From Vitellaria paradoxa (taxonomy: Eukaryota; Streptophyta; Magnoliopsida; Ericales; Sapotaceae): 64,000 bases of DNA. The stretch is taken from positions 26,280,471-26,344,470 of the forward strand of contig CM034244.1 of assembly GCA_019916065.1 (NCBI GenBank), written 5' to 3'. Under the pieces are notes generated by a model. The model was given only the letters and a program-made list of their open reading frames with translations. It was not told the DNA's origin and did not search any database. Within the stretch, counting starts at the first letter, position 1. Every line of letters begins with the position of its first letter. Both the position numbers and the translations under genes were made by a program. This document shows positions 12,186-22,308 of the stretch, one piece after another.

Positions 12186-13723
12186 ATGGACAAGAGTTGG
12201 ATTGATTTGCCAAATATGATGTCTACGAAATATATGGAGGGGATTAATCGGTTTATCGCATTCACCAATGGGTTTCCTGGCGAGTATGTTAGTTATCCCT
12301 GTAGAAAGTGTGTGAACTAGTATTACTATACACGGGAGCCTGTCAGGGAGCATTTGATCTATAATGGATTCTTGAAGTAGTATAAGTATTGGACTCTCCA
12401 TAGGAAAGAGTATACCCTCCTCGCTGAAAGGAAACTATTAAAGTGGAGGCCGAGGCTATGGAAGAGGCTGATCTAATGCTCACAATGCTAGCTAATATCG
12501 CGTGTGGATTGCCAGTTGAAAACAGAGGCTATGACATTGATCTGATAGGTGCGAGTAATCCTTGCTTGGTTGCGAATGATGAAGCCTTGAGATATTTTGA
12601 AGTATTCGACATTATGTAGATAGAATTATATCTTGGATGTGGGATTTTAGTAAATTGTCACTCATCGTCGAGATGTTACATTTGAAGGCGTTCAGTTAGC
12701 GGTCAAATATGTTGTTCAACATGCTACTATAGCTGTTACGCAGAGTTTTACCAATAGGATTAAAACTTATTGATTCGTACTACTAGGTGTACAAGCTAAT
12801 TGAAAATCTGGGATTCACATACTGGACTCTAGATGCATGTCCCAACAGTTATATGTTGTTTCAGAATGAGAAAGTGCATTTCGATACGTGTATTGTGTGT
12901 CAAAGTTCAAGGTGAAATGATGTCAAGGGTGTTTAGGATTGTCAGAACACTTTACATGTTTTAAACCATGGTAAGCTTATAACTGCAAGGCAAATGTGCT
13001 ATTTCACACTTAAGCCAAGACTGAAGAGACTTTTCATTTTGTCCAAGATTTCTAAACTAATAATATGGCATATCGAGAATAACAGGGAGGACAAAAACTT
13101 ATCCCATCGAACAAACTCCTCGGCGTGAAAGCATTTTGATCGAAGACACCCTAAATTTATTGCTGATAGTCATAATGTGTGGCTCAGCTTAACTGCAGAT
13201 GGATTTAGTCCATTTAGGGTCATGACTGGGGTAAATCATAGTACATAGCCTGTACTATTAGTTTCATATAATCTTTCGCTCTGGCTATGCACAAAGTAAC
13301 CTTTCCTAATCCTATCGACACTGATTAATGGACCAAGTGGTCCCGGGAATAAAATAGATGTGTATATGCAGCATTTGATTAAAGAGATTAATGAATTATG
13401 AGCTAAGGGTATGATAACGTTTGACACTACAAGAAATGAAATGTTTAGATTCTAGGCAACATTACTGCGGACAATTAACGACTTCCTTGCATATGCTAAC
13501 TTGTCTGGTTGGAGCACGAAAAGGGAGTTTGCATGTCATTGTTACAACTAGAGCAAGAAGTCAACCTGGCTAAAGCACGGTAGAAAGTGGCCATACATAG
13601 GTCATAGACGCTTCGTACCTCCGTTGCATAGGTTTAGGAGGGACAGAGTCTCATTTGATGGCACTCAAGAGTATGGTCCAGTATTGACTAATATTTATAT
13701 CAGTTAATAAAAGAGCTTAATGC

Positions 13724-13754
<31 letters not shown>

Positions 13755-14760
13755 GATGTTGGGTCTTTGAAATAGCTCGAATCATTTTGATAATAATGAG
13801 TTTGATCTATTTTACCGAGAAGGTCTACAGTTTGAGTTCGTATAGCCCTATGACCGAGGTTGATTTGTTGGCCCAAATCAAGTAAGAGCAAATACGAACA
13901 GTGTATAGTTTTCAAGATCTGTTGGCCCTCTCGCTGGTGTCGACTCTGGGTGCAAACAAGAACCAAAGTCTAATTAGAAAAAGAAAAATATTTTCTATGA
14001 GTTGCCTTACTAGAAAGATAACCTACTGAGGCACAACTTGGATATCATACACATCAAAAAAAATGTCAGCAATAATATAATGTGGACTATTCTTAGTGTT
14101 AAGGAGTGGTCAAAGGACAGTGCCAATGCTCGATGTGATTTATAGAAGATGGGACTGAGAACTCCATTGCATTTGTAGAAAAAGGAGTCCAATAGTGCGT
14201 ACATGCCTTCCTATCAATCCTGAAGGATGTCAATGTGCTTGATGTGCATTGCTTGAATATTTCCAAACGAGTGAACATAAGTGAAAAGATATTACAAGGT
14301 TTGAAGAGTCATAACAATCACATTATCACTCAACAATTAGTGCCTATAGCAGTAAAGAATTGTCTGCCTAAAAATGTAGTGCAGCTGTTGATTGAGCTCA
14401 GTAACTTCTTTAGACAGCTATGTTACAATGTTCTCCGTACAAAAGATTTAAAGGGTTTACAGGAGAAGATTGCTTTGACATTGTGCCATCTAGAGAAAAT
14501 TTTTCCACTGATATTTTTTGATGTCATGGTTCACTTGACCATACACTTAATTGATGAAACCTAGCTTGGTGGCCCAGTCTAATTTAGGTGGATGTATCCG
14601 ATTGAGAGTTATATGAACACATTAAAGAGGTATGTGCATAATAAAGCTCAACCAGAGGCATCCATAGCTAAAGGTTATTTGATGGATGAGTGCACTAATT
14701 TTTGCACTGCATATATTAACAATGATGTCCGAACAAAGTTAATCAGGCTAGAATAGATAA
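12186..14760 (+). pseudogene. Broken TNP2-type CACTA transposase
   Basis: From ATG 12186 the first stretch (MDKSWIDLP...YPCRKCVN) matches the transposase-associated domain (PF13963) with its zinc-binding CRKC. The TNP2 transposase core (Transposase_21 type) follows over about 12780-13680, with recognisable blocks such as LIENLGFTYWTLDACPN, HFDRRHPKF, NLSGWSTK and HRRF. After a gap around an A28 tract come LRHNLDIIHIKKNV (about 14030-14065) and a DUF4218 region (about 14235-14750) with FFDVMVHLTIHLI and RWMYPIESYMNTLKRYV. In the family this protein binds element ends and catalyses excision. Many stops and frame changes make it dead. Domain order is as in intact elements, so the element decayed in place. 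Confidence 0.8.
13681..14000. other. Disrupted stretch with an A28 tract in the transposase region
   Basis: Between two recognisable TNP2 blocks, about 300 bases show no family motif. They contain a near-pure A run (about 13723-13750). It could be a decayed intron or variable linker, or a small retroposed insertion. No target duplication is evident. Confidence 0.35.
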
Positions 14761-15325
14761 ATGAAGGTCTTATTAGGGAGGGCACCTCATTTGATCTCAA
14801 CCACATCGAGTAGATCCAAACTTGTTGATTCATGCTCTTCAACATCCAGTCAGTTGTGCCATTAACTCAATAAGTCATTTTCCCTTATAGAGAAAGTAAA
14901 TTGTGCAACACTTGTAACAATTATTATGCTTATTCTCAATCCAATTTGATTTGTGTTACAAAAGACACATAAATGAGCTAAAACAGAACATGTCTCGTAC
15001 AATAGATAGTCAAATTTGAATGTTGTATTATCAATCTTTTTATGACTGGTTTAAAAATTATATACATGCTAAACATTTACATATATTTTTATCTATTCTC
15101 TCACATTACTTTAAATTTGTATTCAATTAATACGTGAGAATTTGCATAGGTTTACAATTTATGAAGTATTAGCAATCCTACTTTGACCGATGAAAGGAAC
15201 CAATTAGCTAATGATCCTTATACAATAACCTGATGTTACACAACTTGCAACGTCAATGGGTTTTGATTTCGCATCAAGTTAGTAGACGATAGGCAGCCTC
15301 CGTAAAATAGTGGCATCGGTTGTCC

Positions 15326-15720
15326 ACCAGTCAATGGTGACTACTACTATGGCCAATTGAATGACATTATTGAAGTCATTTATGATCACAGTTTGAGATT
15401 TTTATTGTTCAAGTGTGGCTGGGCCAATCTAATTCATGACGTTGAAACTGATAAGTACTAGTTTAAATTGGTAAACTTCAATAATTTGTTAGGTGTGGCT
15501 GGGCCAATCCAACTCGTGAGGTTAAAACTGATAAGTATAAGTTTAAATTGGTAAACTTCAACAATTTTTTATGTAGGGATGTGCAAATACAACTTGATCC
15601 CTACATAATAGCATCAATGGAAGAGTAAGTTTTTTATGCCAAAGATTGAGCCGATATTAATTGGCAAATTGCAGTCAAAATGTCGAGAAGGGCGTGTATC
15701 AGATTGAATGCGATGAGCCA
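15326..15720 (+). pseudogene. Remnant of the DUF4216 domain that ends CACTA TNP2 proteins
   Basis: A frame near 15330-15480 reads YYYGQLNDIIEVIY...FKCGW followed by a DKY-x-FKLVNFNNL block, the pattern of the C-terminal DUF4216 domain (PF13952) of plant TNP2-type transposases. It is interrupted by stops and by an 80-bp tandem duplication, so the reading frame is lost. Its place downstream of DUF4218 is as expected. Confidence 0.65.
15413..15572. repeat. 80-bp tandem duplication within the transposase remnant
   Basis: Two copies begin gtgtggctgggccaat at 15413 and 15493 and run through ggtaaacttcaa. They differ at a handful of bases. The duplicated segment is coding-derived, so it arose after or during decay of the transposase gene. 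Confidence 0.8.
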
Positions 15721-15929
15721 AATATTGATGCATTTACCCAACAGGCTCTTGACCAAGATGGAATCGTCCAATGTGAGGAAGATGTTAATTGGGTTAGGGA
15801 GACCATCGAAGGAGATACCATTAATTTACATGCCTAATAAAGGGTTGTGTACTTTTTTTATCTAAATAAAGTTTATCTTAAATATTCATTTTTTTTAAAT
15901 TATAATAAATCTAACTTATGAACATGTAG

Positions 15930-16740
15930 GGAGACATATTCGGATGCTCTAAGAGGAGGTCTAGTCCTAGGATGATGGCCAATTGTCTCGGCCTATCTTG
16001 TGCGGGTAGCAACTCAGTAGATGTTGTCTTACTATCACCCTCCATGTCAGTGCGTCCTTCAATGCACAGTCAAGCACTTTCTGTGTCTAATCATACAGGG
16101 GCAGGCAAAGCTTGTTAATTTAAGATTTTTTTGGCCATTAAATTTTTTTTTTTGACACCTTAAACTTAATATTTTGTTTATAACAAATTCTCCCACTCCA
16201 AGCAGGCCTTTGAGGTTTGGTAGAGGGCCCTCGAAGAAATTATCGCAGTGGAACTACGGGTCATAGTGGATGACCATGTATTGGGATGATATGCCCCACT
16301 CGATGGGGATGGACAAACGGTCCCTCATTTCCCAGCTCAGACATTTAGTTCAGAATCTGATCATATTCTCACTGACAACCCTCGACTGGGATGCCTTCCC
16401 ACCTACTGTATTCGAGGCCTTCTGGGCCGAGGTGCAAGTATCATATTTTCCTATTTCATTTATACGTGATGTCTGTGTTGAAACTTGCACTATTAAATAA
16501 TAGTCTGTAATTTGTCATTTTCAAGCCAATGTAGTTGATGTTCCTCTAGACTTCCGGGACGTTATGTACGATAAGTGCCAGAAGATATAGAAGGACCATA
16601 AGAATAAAGTCAAGTCTACCTACTGGAAAGGTCATGAGAATGACCCTGACATTGTCTAATCGGGCGTCCCTCCCCTCCAATGGACTAAGCTCGTTAGTTA
16701 CTAGTCGAGCCCCGGCGCACGAATATGGTCGCGACATTTA
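15930..16740 (+). pseudogene. Second broken gene of the CACTA element (plant En/Spm Transposase_24-like)
   Basis: Fragments of coding-like sequence lie in the position of the second CACTA gene. They include a stretch near 16200-16440 and one near 16530-16670 that reads DVPLDFRDVMYDKCQKI then DHKNKVKSTYWKGHENDPDIV. This resembles the conserved part of the 'Ptta/En/Spm plant transposase' family (PF03004). Stops and short intron-like gaps separate the fragments. No complete frame exists. The function in the family is binding of subterminal repeats; the family call is by pattern only. Confidence 0.4.
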
Positions 16741-19187
16741 CTATCTACTTAAATGCCTTTAATTAATAATTACTCATTATTTATTGTTTCAAAAAAATTT
16801 TTTAAATAAAATAACAAATTAATTAATGATATATACATAGTTTTAAAATAGAATTTTAATAAATATTTACATGCATCGCGTATGCATTGGCGTAAAATTA
16901 AGTAAAATAAAATAAAAATTCACACACATAGTTTTAATAGGTTAATTAAAAATTAATGGAAAAATTAAGTTAATATGTATAATTTGCAAAACTAAAAAAA
17001 TGTTTTTTATTAATTATTAAGTTAAAAAAATCACATGCATTGGGTGTGCACCAGCATCTAGTCATCATTAACACTTCACCATGTTCATAATCATGTCCAA
17101 AACTATTAGCTTAATTATTGTAAAAATTACGGTCCTTACAATATTTGAGTCAGTAACTCAATATTTGGTTCTGTTAAAACAAGTGCCGATAATTATGTGT
17201 GAGACTTTTTGGAAAAATATAAGTTAAAGACATCATTGATATTGTGATATATGAAAAGGTAAATATCAACAAATATATGCATCTGAAAAAGTGACAATAG
17301 ACCATTGAACTATCATTTCAAATGATTTTAGATAAAAACTAAAAAAGTCACACTCTGGATCTCTTAACATAATGGGTGAACAAATGAAATATTTACATCA
17401 TAGATAAACAAATCATAACCCCTAATCAGAGTCATATAACCATTATGAATTTGAATAGTAATTGAATTTTAACCTATTTTGAATTTTTACCCTAATGGAA
17501 ATTTATCCATTATTAAATCGGCCCATAATTTAATTTGAAAATAATTGATTTTAACCCTAATTGAGTGCTACCCATAACTAAATTGAACCCATATTTATTT
17601 TTAAATTAATTAATATTAACCCAAATAGAATTTTAACCTTAAGTTAATTTTCAAATAATTAATATTAACCCTAATTGAATTTTACCCATAACTAAGTTTT
17701 ACCCTAATCTAATTTTAAAATAACTAAAATTAATAAAGATTAACCATAAAATTAAATGTTGAATTTTACCGATAACAAAATTTAACCCTAAATTAATTTT
17801 GAAAAATTAATAATAACCTTAATTGATTTTTATCTGTAATTAAATTAATCCTAAATTAGTTTTAAAATAATTAATTATATTTAATAGTTATTGATTTTTA
17901 ACCCTAAATATAAATTTATCCCTAAATTTTGTCAAGCTAACTTCATGTGCTCATAGAATTATTGTATTATTTTTTATATTTTCGTTACAAAGTATATGTT
18001 CGCTTCTTAATGATTTTAAAACACTCCAATTATTTGTATGAGGTGATTTTTTGGTTTTTAAATAAATCTTTATGTATGTTAATTTGTTGACCACGGTCTA
18101 GTGAAATTAACAAATTAATTAAAAGGAATATTGTCTTATTTTTTGCTTAAATTTTATTTAAATTTTTTCTAATGAAATTAACAATTTAAAAGGAATATTC
18201 TTCTTATTTTTTTAGTATATTCAATATAAAATATAACAAATTAATTAACGACCTTCAAGTCACCAAATTAACAAACTAATAAGTCCTAAACAGTTAATAA
18301 ATTATCAATTCAAGAAACTAGTATTCAATTTAACAAATTAATAAGCTAAATATTAAAAATTTAAGAAAATAATAAATTAATTACAAATAAACATGCATTA
18401 ACAAATTTAGACATCACAATTCACAAATTAACACAAATTATATTTTGTAATTAACAACTTATGAATTTATAATTAACATATTGACACCATAATAAATTAA
18501 TAATTTAACAAAGTAATAAATTTGTTATTAATATACTTCATTCATATTAATTATTACTGAAAAATGTTTTATAAAACTAAATAAAAATATATTGTATAAA
18601 ATAAAGAAACCTAATTTATTATATTTTGACCCTTCCAACCTCTTTTGATCGGGTCCATCCAATATATACTTAGATCATGCTACATTGATCACATAAAGCA
18701 AGCCTCTCGAAGCATATATATCAATAATTCAAAATTAGCAAACAAGGCATTATTTTTACTATAGTAAAGGTTAGAACCAAAATATAATTGCAACCTCATA
18801 TTTTATGCTATTAATTAAGGAGTAAGGATTTAACAAATAAAATCACTTCCTAATCAAATAAGAGAAAGTAATCTTGCATCTTAAATTTCCGAATTCGCAG
18901 CAAATACATCAAAATTAGAGACATCAATTTTTATTCAGATTTCTCAACCAAAAATAGCGACCCCATGGCTTAACAAGAATTCACTCAATTTCAAATCTTC
19001 AAAGCCAACAGCAACCAAAACAACAACAAATTGAGATCGTTCAAATAATAAAACAAATAATGTAATATAAATTAATCAGCAAAACAGCAACAATGGAAAT
19101 CAAAATAGTTAAAAATTTTCCAATTAAATCAAAAAAAACAAAAACTAGAGATACAAAAATACAAAATTAACAACTGGTAGGAGATAC
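16741..19187. other. AT-rich noncoding interior of the CACTA element
   Basis: No gene-like frame. It includes a decayed repeat block at about 17420-17930, where segments of the type ttaaccctaattgaattttacccataa recur every 60-90 bp. More AT-rich sequence follows to 19187. Confidence 0.5.
17420..17930. repeat. Degenerate AT-rich repeat with an aaccctaa core
   Basis: Six or more imperfect copies of a unit built from taaccctaattgaattttaccc, cataactaaatt and ttaaaataattaat. Spacing is irregular. Confidence 0.5.
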
Positions 19188-19714
19188 TTACCTAATCAAA
19201 CTATAGCAAGAGAAAGGGGGACCGACGCTCCCAATAGGCTTGAGGGAAGGACACAATGGTGGACTTGGTGGTTCGAATGGGAGACGAGGTAACGAGCTAA
19301 GGCGGGTTCGTAGTGGCAGCTCATCTGACTGGCCTAAGCACAAAGTGAGAGTGAGATGGGGAGGGGAGAGAAGAGAGTGAGAGTTGATGGAGAAATATGG
19401 CAAAGATGAAAGAGACAGAGCATGAAGGGGAGAGGGGGTACCTCGGTGGTGGGGCAATGGCAGTGGTTGACGAGGCAATGGCAGCAACTTTGAGGCGATG
19501 GCTAGGCGAACATAGAGCAGCCGAGGAGAGTACAGAGAGGGAGAGAGAGAAGGAAATGAAAAACTAAAGTGGGGAGGAGGGGGTTTTAGAGGGAAATAAA
19601 AGGATTTAACGACCGCCTCAAGACAGTCAAATGTATACCTAAAGTGGTTGTCTAAAAGGCCTTTGCTGACTCCGAGCATTCCTGCAATCTGCTATTAGCT
19701 AATTTCTAGTATTG
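19188..19714. other. Right purine-rich subterminal region of the CACTA element
   Basis: The + strand is G/A-rich over about 19190-19600, the mirror of the C/T-rich block near the left end. Subterminal motifs and the imperfect terminal repeat follow. A 163-codon frame on the - strand (19188-19679) is Pro/Leu/Ser-rich low-complexity sequence and is not called as a gene. Confidence 0.5.
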
Positions 19715-20569
19715 AATTTTTAATATTGGCCATCACCCCAAAACCATAGCCAAAAATTTGTAAAACTAAATTGAGATAAATTGTTTCACAGCTTAGGTTG
19801 TATTCAAAAGTCATATATGTAGTAACTAATAGTGTTAGGACCCTTTTATTGACTACTCCATACACGTCGTAGCCAATAAAATGATTATGGTTATAGGTCA
19901 TAGTCAACGATTCTTTTAATATTAAGTAGAAACTACTACTGACTTACCGGAGCTAGTACCTTTTTCATCATTGTTCCTTGATTATTGGCTATCACTTTGA
20001 ACTATAGTGAAAAGATATTTTTTTTTAAAAAAAAAATTAATAGTAATAGTGGTAGTAGTAAAATATGTCTATAAATGACCTTACATACGGGGCCGTGGAT
20101 ATGCGAATAATTCCAAACTTGACATAGTAGGGGCTGACATACGTTTACATCATGCAAATGCAAATCTGTGGACACCTCTCTCCCTCTCTCTCTCTCTCTA
20201 AGTTGTTATGTTCTCCCCCCCCTCTCTTATATCACTAAACATTCCAAGCATTAATATCTCGCCCCCCTCGGCCGCTACAGAAAGCCAGAATGGTTACGGT
20301 AAAACTCCCACCCACTCATTTGCTCAATCATAACCCAACCTTCCCCACGTTCTCTCCCATCCTAAAATCTCTTTCTCTCTCTCTCTCTCTATCTCTCAAA
20401 TCAACAATCCACCTTTCCCTCAAAAACCGCCTCTTGATTCCACACCCACAAAACAATACCACTCTCAAATGTCTGTACTCCCACTTCACTCTCTCCCCCT
20501 ACCCCTATCCCCAACAGTCCAGTCCCATCCTCATCTTTGAGATTTGGACTCTCTCACTCTCTCTCTCTC

Positions 20570-20580
20570 TATATTTATCC
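20570..20580 (+). promoter_or_regulatory. TATA-like box
   Basis: ctatatttatc follows directly on a (CT)n run and lies about 190 bases before the YABBY ATG. If used, transcription would start near 20600. The call rests on sequence alone. Confidence 0.3.
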
Positions 20581-20630
20581 CACCACCAACCTACTTCTGT
20601 CTTTCTTTCTGTCTCTGTGTTGTCTTCTTT

Positions 20631-20690
20631 ATGTTTGGGCTGCCGTTGTATTTTCTGATTTTCAATTCATTTCTGCAGTCTTTCAGCTAG
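20631..20690 (+). promoter_or_regulatory. Possible upstream ORF of 19 codons in the YABBY leader
   Basis: ATG 20631 opens a 19-codon frame (MFGLPLYFLIF...) that closes at TAG 20688, 72 bases before the YABBY ATG. If the leader begins upstream of 20631, this could lower translation of the main frame. Conservation is unknown. Confidence 0.25.
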
Positions 20691-20762
20691 CTGGTACACG
20701 CCTCCCTTAATTTGTCAAAGAATATCTCCTTGATCTGGTGATCTACCAATTCTCAGCTAAAA

Positions 20763-21567
20763 ATGTCACTCAACATCACATCGGAGCGTGTTTGTTACGT
20801 CCACTGCAACTTCTGCAACACCATTTTAGCGGTATATATATTATACATATACATACAAATATTTGTTTGTGTTCTCAAATTCTTTGAGCTTAATTTTCCC
20901 GGACCTAGCTACGGTCTGCTTTCATAACCTTGCTCACCAAATTTGATTAGACCGTATTTCAATTTTTGTCCAATTACTAGTGATTTAAATTCCATTACCT
21001 CTATTATATCCATGTTTAACTATACATATACATATATTTATGTGATCATGTCTTATAAGTATTCACAAAATTTTTATGATCTATGTAGATATCATAAATT
21101 CTTGATTTACGAGAATTGTCTTGAGTCAATTTTATGTGGGTTTAGTGAGAAAGTCTAGTATTTCGTCAATTGTTGAATTAACTGCAAGTTATAAATCTGA
21201 ATCTATAGCACTGAAAGCGAGGAAACAACAGTCAACATCTAATGCCTGTAACTGATGAAAATCCCAATACCATTTCATAAACACATGTATGAGGAACTTG
21301 AAGCTTCTATACATAATTAGGGCTAGTTCAGAAATTTGCTGTCTTCTTTGCCTCGCGAAAGACCACCCAATTTCACGTCTAATACTTTACTGAATTAAAT
21401 ACTTCTAGTACTGTTGCATGTGATGTGGTTTGTGATTTCCATTTAATTCAGCAATAATTGTTCTTTCTATACATTTTCTTTAATATTTGTCCTCATGCTC
21501 AGAAGTCACATGTAACTCCGCTTCTTTTCTTCATTTAAATCATACCATTACTATATCCTCCTCACCC

Positions 21568-21638
<71 letters not shown>

Positions 21639-22271
21639 ATATATAACATCATATTTGGCAGTGATACCCAATGAACATATATTGTTGCCAGGTTTTTCAC
21701 TATTTTTGGTTCAGTACTTTCTCTATGAACAAGAGCTTGCTCATGCAGCTGCCAGAGAAAATTAAGGCCGCACCAAATGCTTTTTCTTTCTTTATTTCTT
21801 TAACCCCTTTTCACATCCCTTCATCATAACTCGACTGTTTTGAGCATCCCTTTTTAAAGAATTCAAAGTAATTTCTTACATGTCTACTGTACAAACACAC
21901 GCAAGCAGAGAAGTAAAATCTGGTTCTTCATAATTTCACCTCTCTTTATTCATGAAGTTTTTGGTCATGGCCTTTGTGGTTTGTTAATGTCAAGTCGTTT
22001 TCCTTGCTCTTTAGCTCGCGGTGTCAGGCAGAAAAGTCGGGAGCACCGAAAGAAAAGAGGTGTTGGTAGCAGTAATTATACCCATGTGATGTGAGGTCTT
22101 TTGCGTTTGTTGCATACCATCCAAGAAGTAGACTGAAAAAAAAATAAATAAATAAATAAAGGAAAAAAAAAAAAAAAAAACACTATCGATCTCCGTTACA
22201 TGAACTTATTCCACGAGATATATAAATACGCATTTACATACACATATATTGAGTGTCTACTAGAGAAAATA

Positions 22272-22308
<37 letters not shown>

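Larger units (their letters stand above)
7471..19714 (+). mobile_element. Decayed CACTA (En/Spm-type) DNA transposon, about 12.2 kb
   Basis: The left end opens CACTATTAGAGAAAT at 7471, and the right end closes ...AATTTCTAGTATTG at 19714. The reverse complement of the right end (CAATACTAGAAATTAG) aligns with the left over about 30 bases with gaps, so the terminal inverted repeats are imperfect. Subterminal gcgacc/ggtcgc motifs occur at 7511-7660 and cgaccgcc/gtggttgtc at about 19610-19655. Inside are broken TNP2-type transposase domains in the correct order on the + strand and a second broken gene. I found no matching 3-bp target duplication (tca left, aat right), so the exact ends are approximate. 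The domain content makes the superfamily call firm. Confidence 0.75.
19715..20762 (+). promoter_or_regulatory. Upstream region and leader of the YABBY gene
   Basis: About 1 kb separates the CACTA right end from the YABBY ATG. From about 20165 on the sequence is strongly C/T-rich with (CT)n runs at about 20167-20200, 20371-20392 and 20551-20571. Such GA/CT arrays are bound by plant BPC/GAGA-type factors and often mark promoters or leaders. A TATA-like box lies at 20570. The start site cannot be fixed from sequence. 19715-20165 shows no motif I can support. Confidence 0.5.

Noticed and set aside
13425..13437. A perfect-looking CACTA terminus (cactacaagaaat) in the middle of the element
   Set aside because: It lies in TNP2 coding sequence in frame with conserved protein blocks on both sides, with no subterminal repeats around it.
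13723..13750. A28 tract as the tail of a retroposed gene
   Set aside because: No target duplication and no identifiable inserted transcript next to it.
17420..17930. Telomere-like aaccctaa motifs
   Set aside because: Isolated within longer AT-rich units, not a tandem (TTTAGGG)n array.
19188..19679. 163-codon Pro/Ser/Leu-rich frame on the - strand
   Set aside because: Low-complexity pyrimidine-rich strand of the CACTA subterminal region; no recognisable domain.
20290..20658. 122-codon frame in the YAB2 leader
   Set aside because: Translation of CT repeats; it overlaps the promoter and leader region.
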